DNA of 30,688 bases from CAYYSY01 sp964474355 (GCA_964474355.1 CAYYSY010000075.1:1-30688); one strand, 5' to 3'. Shown: positions 16,020 through 24,218, counted from the stretch's first letter. The notes: generated by a model from the sequence alone, not told the origin. Numbers and translations: made by a program.

Positions 16020-17018
16020 GCCGGGCTCGCTCTCCGCGCCCGGATCTCGTCGCACGAGTCCGCGATACGCCTGAAGCGCCGTCTTGCCCTCGTAGAGCAC
16101 TTCGTAGACGTCGCGCGCGATCGGCAGGTCGACGCCATACTTCTCGCCGAGATCCATGACGACCCGTGTCGTCTTCACGCCCTCGGCGACCTGCTGCATG
16201 CTCGCGATGATCTCCTGAATGTCGAGTCCGCGTCCGAGCTGCTCGCCCACGAAGCGGTTGCGGCTCTGGTGGCTGCTGCACGTGGCGACGAGATCACCCA
16301 CGCCGGCAAGGCCGGCGAACGTGGCGGGCTCGCCACCCATCGCGACGCCGAGGCGCGTCAGCTCGGCCAGCCCGCGAGAGATGATGGCGGCCCGCGTGTT
16401 GTCACCGACGCCGAGGCCGTCCCCCATGCCGGCGGCGATCGCGATCACGTTCTTCAGCGCACCGCCGAGCTCGCAGCCGATGACGTCCGGGTTGGTGTAG
16501 ACGCGAAAGAGGCCGGAGTTGAACACCGACTGGACCTGGCGCGCGACCTCGCGGTCTTCGAACGCGATGACGCTCGCCGCCGCCATGCCGGCCATGATCT
16601 CCTTGGCGAGATTGGGGCCGGTGAGGGCGCCCGCGCCGTGATCCGGCAGCACCTCGCGGATCACCTCGGTCATCCGCAGATTCGTCTCGGGCTCGAGCCC
16701 CTTCGCCAGGCTCACCAGCGGAACCCATGGACGGATGTGGGGCGCCACCTCACCGAGGAGCTCCCGCATGCCGACCGAGGGCACACCGAGCACGACGACG
16801 TCCGCTCCGCGCACGGCCTCCTCGAGCGAGGCGGTGGCCCGCACGCCGGGGTCGATCTCGTAGCCCTCGAGATAGCGGTGATGGGTGTGCTCGCGGTTGA
16901 TCTCGTCCGCGGTCTCCGGCCGACGGCACCACAGGGTCACCGGGCCGTTCCGCGCGGCGAGGTGGGCGATCGTCGTCCCGAACGACCCCGCACCGAGCAC
17001 CGAGACACGAAGGTCCAT
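16017..17018 (-). CDS. gpsA: Glycerol-3-phosphate dehydrogenase [NAD(P)+]
   Basis: Reduces dihydroxyacetone phosphate to sn-glycerol 3-phosphate, the backbone precursor of phospholipids, in the cytoplasm. The 333-residue length is normal for the family. The N-terminus has the dinucleotide-binding Gly9-Ala-Gly-Ser-Phe-Gly14 loop, Ser-Leu-Ala-Lys106-Gly-Leu-Glu, Leu-Thr-Gly-Pro-Asn near 133, and Gly-Ala-Leu-Lys189-Asn-Val with the catalytic lysine. Ser-x-Asn-Arg-Phe and Glu-Gly-Val-Lys-Thr are also typical. It starts 6 bp after the acyltransferase-fusion gene ends, so the two are almost certainly one operon; GGAG abuts the ATG and another GGAGG lies within the preceding gene's end. Confidence 0.97.
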   Translation of the reverse strand: MDLRVSVLGAGSFGTTIAHLAARNGPVTLWCRRPETADEINREHTHHRYLEGYEIDPGVRATASLEEAVRGADVVVLGVPSVGMRELLGEVAPHIRPWVPLVSLAKGLEPETNLRMTEVIREVLPDHGAGALTGPNLAKEIMAGMAAASVIAFEDREVARQVQSVFNSGLFRVYTNPDVIGCELGGALKNVIAIAAGMGDGLGVGDNTRAAIISRGLAELTRLGVAMGGEPATFAGLAGVGDLVATCSSHQSRNRFVGEQLGRGLDIQEIIASMQQVAEGVKTTRVVMDLGEKYGVDLPIARDVYEVLYEGKTALQAYRGLVRRDPGAESEPG

Positions 17019-17024
17019 CTCCGC

Positions 17025-18458
17025 TCAGGCCTCCGTGCCGGATTCGAGCACGTCGAGATAGCGCTGACGCACCTCGGCGATGTGGCGATCGAGCTCTTCG
17101 GCGCGCCAATCCGACGTGTCGATCGGCGGCAGCACGATCGTCTCGACCGTCGCGGGCCGCACGACCATCGCGTCCTTCGGCATCGCGTCGAGCACGTTGC
17201 GAAAGACCACGGGCACGATCGGCACCCCGGCCTGCATGGCGATGTGGAAGGCGCCCTTCTTGAAGGGGCCCGGCCGCGGCGTGAGCGAGCGGGTGCCCTC
17301 CGGTGCGATCACGAGCGACCGTCCCTCGCGAAGCGCCTGCACCGCGGGCTTCAGCGCTTCGATGGCCTTCTTGCGATCGAAGCGATCGATGAAAACGACG
17401 CCCGCCGCGCCGAAGACCGGCCCGAAGATCGGGTTGCTCTTGATCTCCTTCTTGCCGACGCCGGTCAGGTCGCGGCGAAGCATCTTGATCATGAGCACGG
17501 CGTCGAGCTGGCTCTGGTGATTGAAGATGAAGACGGCAGGTCGGTGGCTCCAGAGGTGCTCCTCGCCTTCGATTCGCAGGTCGACGCCGGCGAGCGAGGT
17601 CGCCAGGTCGCCCCAGACCGCGCCGGCGACGTTCACGGCCTCGCGCATCGAGCCGTTCACGACCCCCGCGGCTGCACCGGCCCACAACGAGGGGGCCAGG
17701 CTCGCGTAGGTGAGGCCCGTGCGGACGACGTCGCCGACGCTCGGCCGCCCGCGGCTCGTGAAGCGGCGCACCGGCCATCGCCGCTCCTTCGCAATCTGCG
17801 CGAGCCGGGCGTTCGGATTGAGGGGACGCGGGCGGCCGACGATGTCGAGCAGTGGCAGGTCTTCGTGGCTGTCGGTGTAGAACCAGCTCTGCTCGAGGTC
17901 GAGGCCGTGGCGCGCCGCGAGCAGGCGCCCCGCGTCGGCCTTGCCTTCGCCGTAGCAGGTCGGGTGCACGACCTCGCCGGTGAAGGCGCCGTCTTCGACG
18001 ACGAGCTCGGTGCAGGCGACGTTCTCGATACCGAGCTCACGCGCCATCGGATCGACCTGGTAGCGCGTCGCCGAGGAGATGATTGCGACGGTATGGCCCA
18101 TCTCCTGATGGGCCTTCACCAGCGCGCGCGACTCGGGGAAGATCTGCGTCGCCAGGTGCTTCTCGAACACCTCTTCGCCGACCGATTCGAGCGTCGACTC
18201 GGCGATGCCCCGGTACGCCGCCGTCGTGGCCGACATCAGGCCCGAGAAGCCGGTGCGGCCGAGCGCGAACGAGAGCGTGCCGAGCAGCGACTCTGCGATG
18301 TCCGCCGGGCCCATGCGGCCTGAGAGCAGACGCTCCTGGAAGAAGGCGGTCGCGGAGAAGCCGGCGAGCAGCGTCTGGTCGAGGTCGAAGAAGGCTCCGA
18401 CCCCCGGTCCGGCAGGCCCCTTGCGGATCTCTTCGGTGAGTCGGCGATGCAGGGACAT
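17025..18458 (-). CDS. HAD-IB phosphatase / 1-acylglycerol-3-phosphate O-acyltransferase (PlsC) fusion
   Basis: A 477-residue two-domain protein. Residues about 20-240 are a HAD subfamily IB hydrolase: Phe-Phe-Asp25-Leu-Asp27-Gln-Thr (nucleophile motif), Ile-Ser-Ser near 128 (motif II), and Tyr-Thr-Asp196-Ser-x-x-Asp (motif IV). Residues about 280-470 are a PlsC acyltransferase: Asn-His314-Gln-Ser-Gln-Leu-Asp319 (HX4D), Phe-Ile-Asp-Arg, Pro-Glu-Gly-Thr-Arg (386-390) and Val-Pro-Ile-Val-Pro-Val. Similar fusions are known in Actinobacteria and some Proteobacteria. PlsC acylates lysophosphatidic acid to phosphatidic acid; the HAD half could dephosphorylate a lipid intermediate, though its substrate is not determined. 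Co-transcription with gpsA supports a role in membrane lipid synthesis. No good ribosome binding site precedes the ATG at 18458. Confidence 0.93.
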   Translation of the reverse strand: MSLHRRLTEEIRKGPAGPGVGAFFDLDQTLLAGFSATAFFQERLLSGRMGPADIAESLLGTLSFALGRTGFSGLMSATTAAYRGIAESTLESVGEEVFEKHLATQIFPESRALVKAHQEMGHTVAIISSATRYQVDPMARELGIENVACTELVVEDGAFTGEVVHPTCYGEGKADAGRLLAARHGLDLEQSWFYTDSHEDLPLLDIVGRPRPLNPNARLAQIAKERRWPVRRFTSRGRPSVGDVVRTGLTYASLAPSLWAGAAAGVVNGSMREAVNVAGAVWGDLATSLAGVDLRIEGEEHLWSHRPAVFIFNHQSQLDAVLMIKMLRRDLTGVGKKEIKSNPIFGPVFGAAGVVFIDRFDRKKAIEALKPAVQALREGRSLVIAPEGTRSLTPRPGPFKKGAFHIAMQAGVPIVPVVFRNVLDAMPKDAMVVRPATVETIVLPPIDTSDWRAEELDRHIAEVRQRYLDVLESGTEA

Positions 18459-18594
18459 TCAGGGGAGTATGGAGCTTCGGTTCTGTCTCAGCCAAGTGTC
18501 GGTGGGACCCCGTCGGAGGCGTCCAGAGCGCCGATTTCGGTCGGGGGTCGGGATTGGTAGGGTCCGGTGAAGCGCGGTCCAGAAGGCGGCCAGC

Positions 18595-18600
18595 AGGAGG
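18595..18600 (+). promoter_or_regulatory. Ribosome binding site that fixes the dehydrogenase start
   Basis: A perfect AGGAGG eight bases before GTG 18609 identifies that codon as the start, rather than GTG 18567 further upstream, which has no comparable site. Confidence 0.75.
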
Positions 18601-18608
18601 ATACGGCG

Positions 18609-20882
18609 GTGGATGCGAATCAGGCGATCGAGGAGTTCGGGCGCGAGCTCGCGGCGTGGCTCGACGCCGCCGACGCGCCCGACTTCTCGGACTCGGTCGC
18701 ATGGTCGAAGCGCCTCGGAGGTGCGGGCCTGCTCGCCCCCGGCTGGGCGCCCGGGCACGGCGGCCTCGGCCTGGGTCGCGAGCAGGTGAAGACGCTCGAG
18801 GCCGCGCTTCGGGAGCGCGGCATCCGCCGCGGAGTGAACGGGGGCCTCGAGATGCTCGCGCCCGTGCTGCTCGAGTACGCGACGCCCGAACAGCTCGCCG
18901 AGTTCCTTCCCCCGATCGCCCGTGCCGAGATCATGTGGGCGCAGGGCTACTCCGAGCCCCAGGCGGGCTCCGATCTCGCGAACGTGCAGATGCGCTGCGA
19001 GGACCGCGGCGATCACTACCTGGTGAACGGTCAGAAGATCTGGACATCGGGCGCCGACGAGAGCGAGTGGATCTTCTGTCTCGTGCGCACCGACCCGAGC
19101 GCCTCGAAGCACGACGGCATCAGCTTCCTGCTCGTCGATCTCGCGAGCCCCGGCATCCGGGTCTCGCCGATCGTGCTCATCTCGGGGCGCTCGCCCTTCT
19201 GCGAGGTGTTCTTCGACGACGTCGTGGTGCCAAAGGGCAATCTCGTGGGTGGCGAGGGAGGTGGCTGGCCCATCGCCAAGCGACTGCTGCAGTTCGGGCG
19301 CAGCATGCTCGGCTCGGGTGGGCTCAGCGCATTGACCGGATCGGCCGGGCGCAAGAGCCTGGGCGACGTTGCGCGGGAGCAGGTGGGCCTCGACGAGCAC
19401 GGCGAGCTCCGAGACGCCGCACTGCGTGAGCGGGTGGCACGCCAGCTCGTGGCCGAGCGCGCCAACCGCCTGACCGGCGCCCGGGCGCGCGGCGCTGACG
19501 CGACGCGCGTGTCGTCGATCCTCAAGCTCGCGAGCAGCGAGGCGAGCCAGCAGCGCTACAGCCTGCTGATGGATCTGCTCGGTGCGAAGGGCCTCCGCTG
19601 GCGCAACGAAGGCGACGAGGGGTACGAGGCGAAGATCCCCAAGCAGTGGCTGCGGTCGCGTGCGAATACCATCGAGGGCGGCACCTCGGAGGTGCAGCTC
19701 AACATCATCGCGAAGCGCGTGCTCGGCATGGAGGGGGGCGCCGGGAGCCCCGATCAGTCGCTCGCACGCGGCGACGAGCAGTCGATGATTCGTGAGGGTG
19801 CGCTTCAGCTGCTGCAGGAGGAGCAGCCCACAGCCTCGCTGCGCGCGCTGCGCGATGGCGACGACGCGAGCGGAGTGTCGCAGAAGCTCTGGCAGGAGAT
19901 CGTGGGCCTGGGCTGGCCGGGGCTGCTCGCGCCGGAGGACGTCGGCGGTGCGGGGCTGGGCTTCCAGGAGGCGGGCGTGATCCACGAGGCGCTCGGACGC
20001 CACGTCGTCCCGACGCCTCTGCTGTCGAGCGGCGTGCTCGCGACGTGCGCGCTCTCGCTCGTCGACGGCTGGCAGGCCTTTCCGAAGGCGACCGGGCTCG
20101 CAGCTGGCGAGACCCGCGTTGCGCTCGCTCTCGAGGAGACGCCCCACTTCGATCCGCACGCGACCCGGACGACTGCGCGGCGCGTCGACGGGGGCTTCGA
20201 GCTCGCCGGTCACAAGCAGTCCGTGCTCGACGGGGCCGCCGCCGAGCTGCTGCTGGTCGTCGCGCGGATCGAGGGCGAAGACGATCGGCTCGGTCTCTTC
20301 TACGTGCCGGCGACGGCCCCCGGTGTGACGACGAGGGCGGTTCGCTGGATCGATGGGCGCCGCGTGGCGGAGATCGACTTCGAAGGGGTGCGCCTCGACG
20401 CCGAGGGGCTGCTCGGCGGGCCTACTTCGCACGAGGCCCTCGTGGAGCCGCTCGTCGATCGCGCAGCCGCCGTGCTCGCTGCGGAGCTCGCCGGTGTCTC
20501 GGCCGAGGCCCTCTCGATGACGGTCGAGTACCTGAAGACGCGCGAGCAGTTCGATCAGAGGCTCGCGGGGTTCCAGGCGCTGCAGCACCGGTGTGCGCGC
20601 ATGTTCGCCGACGTCGAGCGGACGATCTCGGTGGTGCAGGCGGCGCTGCGGGCGCTCGACGACGGAGACGGCGATGGCCCCCTGCTGGCGAGCGCGGCGA
20701 AGGCCCTGGCCTCGGAGACGGCGCGCCATGTGACGGAGGAGGCGCTGCAGCTCTACGGTGGCCTCGGCATGACCGAGGAGCAGGACATCGGTCTCTACTT
20801 CAAGCGCGCGCGTGCGAGCGCCGCGATCTTCGGTGACGCGTCCTTCCACTACCGTCGGGTCGCCCGACTGAGCGAGTTCTAG
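18609..20882 (+). CDS. Double-length (fused tandem) acyl-CoA dehydrogenase
   Basis: Starting at GTG 18609 the protein has 757 residues, about twice a normal acyl-CoA dehydrogenase. The first half carries Gly-Tyr-Ser-Glu-Pro-Gln-Ala-Gly-Ser-Asp-Leu-Ala (FAD/substrate loop), Gly-Gln-Lys-Ile-Trp-Thr-Ser, and ends with Ile-Glu356-Gly-Gly-Thr-Ser-Glu. The second half starts near residue 400 and has a looser match: Trp-Pro-Gly-Leu-Leu-Ala-Pro-Glu-Asp-Val-Gly-Gly, Tyr-Leu-Lys-Thr-Arg-Glu-Gln-Phe, Phe-Gln-Ala-Leu-Gln-His, and Leu-Tyr-Gly-Gly-Leu-Gly-Met. This matches the layout of fused enzymes like mycobacterial FadE34, which act on bulky side chains such as steroid-CoA. It introduces an alpha-beta double bond using FAD. 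Residue 230 is Gly in a Phe-x-Arg motif where Glu is common. The crotonase gene follows after 21 bp. Confidence 0.92.
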   Translation: MDANQAIEEFGRELAAWLDAADAPDFSDSVAWSKRLGGAGLLAPGWAPGHGGLGLGREQVKTLEAALRERGIRRGVNGGLEMLAPVLLEYATPEQLAEFLPPIARAEIMWAQGYSEPQAGSDLANVQMRCEDRGDHYLVNGQKIWTSGADESEWIFCLVRTDPSASKHDGISFLLVDLASPGIRVSPIVLISGRSPFCEVFFDDVVVPKGNLVGGEGGGWPIAKRLLQFGRSMLGSGGLSALTGSAGRKSLGDVAREQVGLDEHGELRDAALRERVARQLVAERANRLTGARARGADATRVSSILKLASSEASQQRYSLLMDLLGAKGLRWRNEGDEGYEAKIPKQWLRSRANTIEGGTSEVQLNIIAKRVLGMEGGAGSPDQSLARGDEQSMIREGALQLLQEEQPTASLRALRDGDDASGVSQKLWQEIVGLGWPGLLAPEDVGGAGLGFQEAGVIHEALGRHVVPTPLLSSGVLATCALSLVDGWQAFPKATGLAAGETRVALALEETPHFDPHATRTTARRVDGGFELAGHKQSVLDGAAAELLLVVARIEGEDDRLGLFYVPATAPGVTTRAVRWIDGRRVAEIDFEGVRLDAEGLLGGPTSHEALVEPLVDRAAAVLAAELAGVSAEALSMTVEYLKTREQFDQRLAGFQALQHRCARMFADVERTISVVQAALRALDDGDGDGPLLASAAKALASETARHVTEEALQLYGGLGMTEEQDIGLYFKRARASAAIFGDASFHYRRVARLSEF

Positions 20883-20903
20883 AGCGAGGGAGAGGAGCCC
20901 CCC

Positions 20904-21650
20904 ATGCTGGTGACCCGTGAAGACAAGGAAGGCGTCGCGACGCTGACGCTCGACCGGCCCGACAAGCTCAACGCGATCAGCATCCAGCTGATGGTCGACC
21001 TGCGAGCACACATCGACGACATCGCCGGTGATGCATCGGTGGGATGTGTCGTGTTGACGGGCGCGGGGCGCTCGTTCTGCTCCGGGCACGACCTCGAGTC
21101 GATCGCGACGGGCGAGCGCGCGCCGAGCCGCCACTTCGAGCCCGAGACGATCGATGCGCTCGAGGCGCTGCCGATGCCCACCGTCGCGAAGATCCGGGGC
21201 CACTGCTTCACGGGCGGTCTCGAGCTGGCGCTGGCGTGCGATCTACTCGTCGCTGCCGACGACGCGAAGCTCGGCGACACGCACGGGCAGTGGGGGCTGG
21301 CGCCCGTCTGGGGCATGTCGGTGCGCCTGCCCGAGCGCGTGGGCCGAGCGCGGGCGAAGGAGCTGATGTTCACGAGTCGCCGCATCGACGGTGTCGAGGC
21401 GGCTCGGATGGGTCTCGTCGACCGGGCCGTACCCGCGGACGAGCTCGACGCGGCGGTCGCGGAGCTCGCCGCCGAGATCACCGCCAACTCCCGGGGCACG
21501 AACCGCATCGACAAGGCGCTGCTCGCCACGAACGCGAACCGCTCCCGCGCCGACGCGCTGCTGATCGAGCGCGGGCTGCCCTTCGGCATGCCCGAGGACG
21601 CCAAGGAGCGGATGTCGGGGCGGGGCAGCAAGAAGCCGAAGGGCGCCTGA
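20904..21650 (+). CDS. Enoyl-CoA hydratase/isomerase (crotonase) family protein
   Basis: A 248-residue crotonase-fold protein. Arg-Pro-Asp-Lys-Leu-Asn-Ala near 18-24, Gly-Arg-Ser-Phe-Cys-Ser-Gly-His-Asp-Leu (55-64, oxyanion and CoA-binding loop) and Gly-Gly-Leu-Glu107-Leu-Ala-Leu-Ala-Cys-Asp are clear. Glu107 equals one of the two catalytic glutamates of enoyl-CoA hydratase (Glu144 in the rat enzyme). The second one (rat Glu164, in the Pro-Glu-x-x-x-Gly motif) is replaced by His127, so classic water addition is doubtful; isomerase, hydrolase or another crotonase chemistry is possible. Start supported by GGGAGAGGAG upstream. It sits between an acyl-CoA dehydrogenase and a metallo-hydrolase and should act on the dehydrogenase product or a related CoA thioester. 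Confidence 0.93.
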   Translation: MLVTREDKEGVATLTLDRPDKLNAISIQLMVDLRAHIDDIAGDASVGCVVLTGAGRSFCSGHDLESIATGERAPSRHFEPETIDALEALPMPTVAKIRGHCFTGGLELALACDLLVAADDAKLGDTHGQWGLAPVWGMSVRLPERVGRARAKELMFTSRRIDGVEAARMGLVDRAVPADELDAAVAELAAEITANSRGTNRIDKALLATNANRSRADALLIERGLPFGMPEDAKERMSGRGSKKPKGA

Positions 21651-21666
21651 GCCCGGGTCCCTCGCG

Positions 21667-22524
21667 ATGACTCATCTGTCCTGGCAGATCGGCGACGTGC
21701 ACGTCACTCGCGTCGAGGAGCGCATTCACGGCGTCATCCGCGACACGCTCGTCCCGGGCATCACCGACGATCATCTCGCCGAGTACGCCGACTGGGTGGC
21801 GCCTTTCTTCAGCCGCTCCGGGCGGCTCCTCCTCTCGGTCCACACCTTCGTCGTGCGCGATGCCGACCGCACGATCGTGGTCGACACGTGCGCGGGCGCC
21901 GAGCCGCCGCGCGCGCTTCCCGGTGATCCCGAGTTCCTCGGGCGCCTCGAGGCCGCCATCGAAGGTGGGCTCGGCGCGGTCGACACGGTGCTCTGCACGC
22001 ACCTCCACTTCGATCACGTCGGCTGGAACACGCACATCGTCGACGGCGTGCGCGTGCCGACGTTCTCGAACGCGCGCTACCTCTTCGCGCGCGCCGAGCT
22101 CGAGGCGCTCGACGCCGACGATCACGCATCGGTCCGCGAGCCTTCGATCGCGCCTCTGCTCGACGCCGGGCTCGTCGACCTCGTCGAGACCGACCATGTG
22201 CTGACGCAGCACGTGCGCCTGGTGCCGACGCCGGGCCACACGCCCGGTCACGTCTCGGTCGCCATCGAGTCGCGCGGCGAGCGCGCGGTGATCACGGGCG
22301 ACGTGATGCACACGCCGCTGCAGGTCGCGCTCCCGGATCTCACGGCGAGTCCGTTCGACGCCGATACTGCGCGGGCGACCGAGACGCGCAAGCGATTCCT
22401 CGATCAACACGAGGACACCGAGTGCCTGCTGCTCGGGACGCACTTTCCGCCGCCGACGGCGGGCTGGGTGCGGGGCAGGAACCTGCTGCGCCGCTTCGTC
22501 CCGATCGGGGAGGATGGGGCGTGA
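21667..22524 (+). CDS. Metallo-beta-lactamase-fold hydrolase
   Basis: A 285-residue single-domain protein with the zinc-binding motif Thr-His112-Leu-His114-Phe-Asp116-His117-Val-Gly-Trp-Asn. Later metal ligands are likely in Pro-Gly-His-Thr-Pro-Gly-His, Gly-Asp-Val-Met-His and Gly-Thr-His-Phe-Pro. The arrangement resembles lactonase/quorum-quenching or glyoxalase-II-like MBL enzymes, so thioester or lactone hydrolysis is plausible. It is 16 bp downstream of the crotonase and lacks a strong ribosome binding site, so translation is probably coupled. In this unit it may release a CoA product or open a ring; the substrate is not known. Confidence 0.92.
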   Translation: MTHLSWQIGDVHVTRVEERIHGVIRDTLVPGITDDHLAEYADWVAPFFSRSGRLLLSVHTFVVRDADRTIVVDTCAGAEPPRALPGDPEFLGRLEAAIEGGLGAVDTVLCTHLHFDHVGWNTHIVDGVRVPTFSNARYLFARAELEALDADDHASVREPSIAPLLDAGLVDLVETDHVLTQHVRLVPTPGHTPGHVSVAIESRGERAVITGDVMHTPLQVALPDLTASPFDADTARATETRKRFLDQHEDTECLLLGTHFPPPTAGWVRGRNLLRRFVPIGEDGA

Positions 22525-22551
22525 GCATCGCGGTTCGGTGTGGCGCCTTGA

Positions 22552-22561
22552 TTGTATACGA
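22552..22561. promoter_or_regulatory. Upstream GntR/FadR-type half of a paired operator
   Basis: TTGTATACGA contains a GTATAC palindrome and fits the FadR-subfamily consensus t.GTa/tAC.a. Its centre is 52 bp, close to five helical turns, from the centre of the perfect palindrome at 22603-22614, so both sites face the same side of the DNA. Confidence 0.6.
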
Positions 22562-22584
22562 AAAGTCCTCGATAAGGCTGGATC

Positions 22585-22612
22585 TTGATACTCGATCGGT
22601 ATTTGGTATACC
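22585..22612 (+). promoter_or_regulatory. Possible promoter giving a leaderless GntR mRNA
   Basis: TTGATA at 22585-22590, a 16-bp spacer and TATACC at 22607-22612 fit sigma-70-like boxes. Transcription would begin around 22619, which is the A of the start codon. No ribosome binding site precedes the ATG, in line with leaderless translation. The -10 box overlaps the operator. A second possible promoter upstream is TTGATT 22548-22553 with GATAAG 22571-22576. Confidence 0.4.
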
Positions 22613-22614
22613 AA
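22603..22614. promoter_or_regulatory. Perfect 12-bp palindrome, GntR/FadR-type operator
   Basis: TTGGTATACCAA is a perfect palindrome ending five bases before the ATG of the GntR gene. TGGTATACCA matches the FadR-subfamily GntR consensus. Position over the probable -10 region and start points to autorepression. Confidence 0.75.
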
Positions 22615-22618
22615 GCGC

Positions 22619-23320
22619 ATGTCACAGGCATCCCCCCAGCCCGATCAGGCCGACCGCGCCTACCAGGCGATCCGCGACGACATCGCAGCCGGTCGCTACG
22701 AGCCCGGGCAGCGTCTCGTCGAGGCCGAGATCGCGCGGCGGGCCGGGGTGTCGCGCACGCCCGTGAGGCAGGCGCTTCGCTGGCTCGAGCGCGAGGGCGT
22801 CGTCGAGATCGAGAAGCGGCGCGGCGCGACGATGCGCGCGCTCTCAGCGCAGCAGATCGCCGACCTCTACGAGCTGCGCGCACAGCTCGAGGCCTTTGCA
22901 TGCCGACTCGCGGCGCAACGCGCCGAGGACGACGACCGCGCAGAGCTTCGCAGGCTCGTGAAGGACTTCGAGATCGCGGTGCGCGAAGACCAGAGCGAAC
23001 ACTTCGTCGCAGTGCGCGCCACGAACGCTGCGCTCCATCGCAAGATCGCGGAGATGGCGAGCAACCCCTTCCTGGAGATGGCGCTCGAAACGACCATCGA
23101 GAACCCACTGGTGCTCCGCGCCTATCAACGCTTCAGTCGCGAAGAGCTGACGCGCTCCGCGCTCTTCCATCAGCTGATCGTCGAGGCCATCTGCAAAGGG
23201 GAGGGCGAGCGGGCCGGACACCTGATGGCGGAGCACGTGCTGCAGGCGAAGGACGCGCTCGTCACCGCGTACGACCGCGCGCACGAGAGCGCCACAGCTC
23301 AGAGAATGGACGAGAGATGA
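22619..23320 (+). CDS. GntR family transcriptional regulator with FCD ligand domain
   Basis: A 233-residue regulator. Residues about 12-75 form the winged helix: Ala-Tyr-Gln-Ala-Ile-Arg-Asp-Asp-Ile, Leu-Val-Glu-Ala-Glu-Ile-Ala, and Gly-Val-Ser-Arg-Thr-Pro-Val-Arg-Gln-Ala-Leu, the recognition helix hallmark. Residues 80-220 are an all-helical FCD effector domain with Tyr-Glu-Leu-Arg-Ala-Gln-Leu-Glu and two His near the ligand pocket (Leu-His-Arg-Lys-Ile and Phe-His-Gln-Leu). FCD members sense small carboxylates, often the pathway substrate. The stop overlaps the start of the lyase gene as ATGA, so it is translated with it. Two GTATAC operators upstream indicate autoregulation of the four-gene operon, and perhaps of the genes just upstream. 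Confidence 0.96.
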   Translation: MSQASPQPDQADRAYQAIRDDIAAGRYEPGQRLVEAEIARRAGVSRTPVRQALRWLEREGVVEIEKRRGATMRALSAQQIADLYELRAQLEAFACRLAAQRAEDDDRAELRRLVKDFEIAVREDQSEHFVAVRATNAALHRKIAEMASNPFLEMALETTIENPLVLRAYQRFSREELTRSALFHQLIVEAICKGEGERAGHLMAEHVLQAKDALVTAYDRAHESATAQRMDER

Positions 23321-24216
23321 CCCTGTTCCCGAACGGCGCCGCCGGCGCGCAGCGACTGCGAACGCTCCTCGAGGCGGAACCGGTCGTGCAGGCGCCGGGC
23401 TGCTTCGACGCGCTCTCGGCTCGCGTGCTCGAGGGCGCCGGGTTCCAGGCGGGCTTCATGGGCGGCTTCTCGGTGGCCGCGGCTCGGCTCGGGCTCCCCG
23501 ACGTCGGACTGCTCAGCTACGGAGAGATGCTCGATCAGGCGCGCAGCGTGTGCGCCGCCACATCGCTGCCGGTGATCGGCGACGCCGACACCGGCTACGG
23601 CAACGCGATCAACGCCGAGCGCACCCTGCTCGGCTGCGCCCAGGCCGGCCTCGCCTGCGTGATGATCGAGGATCAGCAATGGCCCAAGCGTTGTGGGCAC
23701 ACGGCGGGCAAGGTGATCGTCGACCGCGACGAGGCCCTGCGCCGCATCCGCGCCTGCGCCCGCGTACGCGAAGAGCACGACCTCGACATCCTCATCATGG
23801 CGCGCACCGATTCGAACGCAACCGACGGCTTCGACGAGGCGCTCTGGCGCTCCGAGGCCTTCGTCGACGCGGGCGCCGACATCACCTTCCTCGAGGCGCC
23901 CGAGAGCCTCGAGCAGATGCGGCGCTACTGCGAGACGGTGCCGGGCTTCAAGACGGCGAACCTCGTCGAGGACGGGAAGACGCCCTGGCTCGCACCGAAC
24001 GAGCTCGCCGACGTCGGCTACTCCGTCGTGCTCTACCCGGTGTCGCTGTTGCTCCACACGATCCACGCGATGCAGGCCGCGGCCGGGCGCATCGCGAACG
24101 AAGGCGAGGGCGGAGAGGCCCGGGTGCGCTTCGACGAGGCGAGGCAGCTGCTCGGCTGGCCCGTCTACGAGGAGCGCCTGCGCGACCTCGAACGAATCGA
24201 AAACAAGGAGGATTGA
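23317..24216 (+). CDS. Isocitrate lyase / PEP mutase family lyase
   Basis: The ATG at 23317 overlaps the GntR stop by four bases. The 299-residue length fits the short members (methylisocitrate lyase, oxaloacetate decarboxylase, dimethylmalate lyase). Metal-binding Gly-Asp89-Ala-Asp91-Thr-Gly-Tyr-Gly, the catalytic loop Pro-Lys-Arg-Cys-Gly-His (123-128) of C-C cleaving members, Met-Ala-Arg-Thr-Asp-Ser and Glu-Ala-Pro-Glu are all seen. Presence of Cys in the loop favours lyase over phosphonomutase activity. The reaction is probably retro-Claisen cleavage of a 2-hydroxy or 2,3-substituted dicarboxylate giving pyruvate, glyoxylate or succinate; the exact substrate is not readable. It ends two bases before the VOC gene ATG, as part of one operon. 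Confidence 0.93.
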   Translation: MTLFPNGAAGAQRLRTLLEAEPVVQAPGCFDALSARVLEGAGFQAGFMGGFSVAAARLGLPDVGLLSYGEMLDQARSVCAATSLPVIGDADTGYGNAINAERTLLGCAQAGLACVMIEDQQWPKRCGHTAGKVIVDRDEALRRIRACARVREEHDLDILIMARTDSNATDGFDEALWRSEAFVDAGADITFLEAPESLEQMRRYCETVPGFKTANLVEDGKTPWLAPNELADVGYSVVLYPVSLLLHTIHAMQAAAGRIANEGEGGEARVRFDEARQLLGWPVYEERLRDLERIENKED

Positions 24217-24218
24217 CA

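Noticed and set aside
15924..18323. Plus-strand open frame of 799 codons
   Set aside because: Antisense to gpsA and the HAD-PlsC gene, both clearly recognised; no family motifs.
18459..21203. Minus-strand open frame of 914 codons
   Set aside because: Antisense to the acyl-CoA dehydrogenase and crotonase genes; His/Arg-rich without domains.
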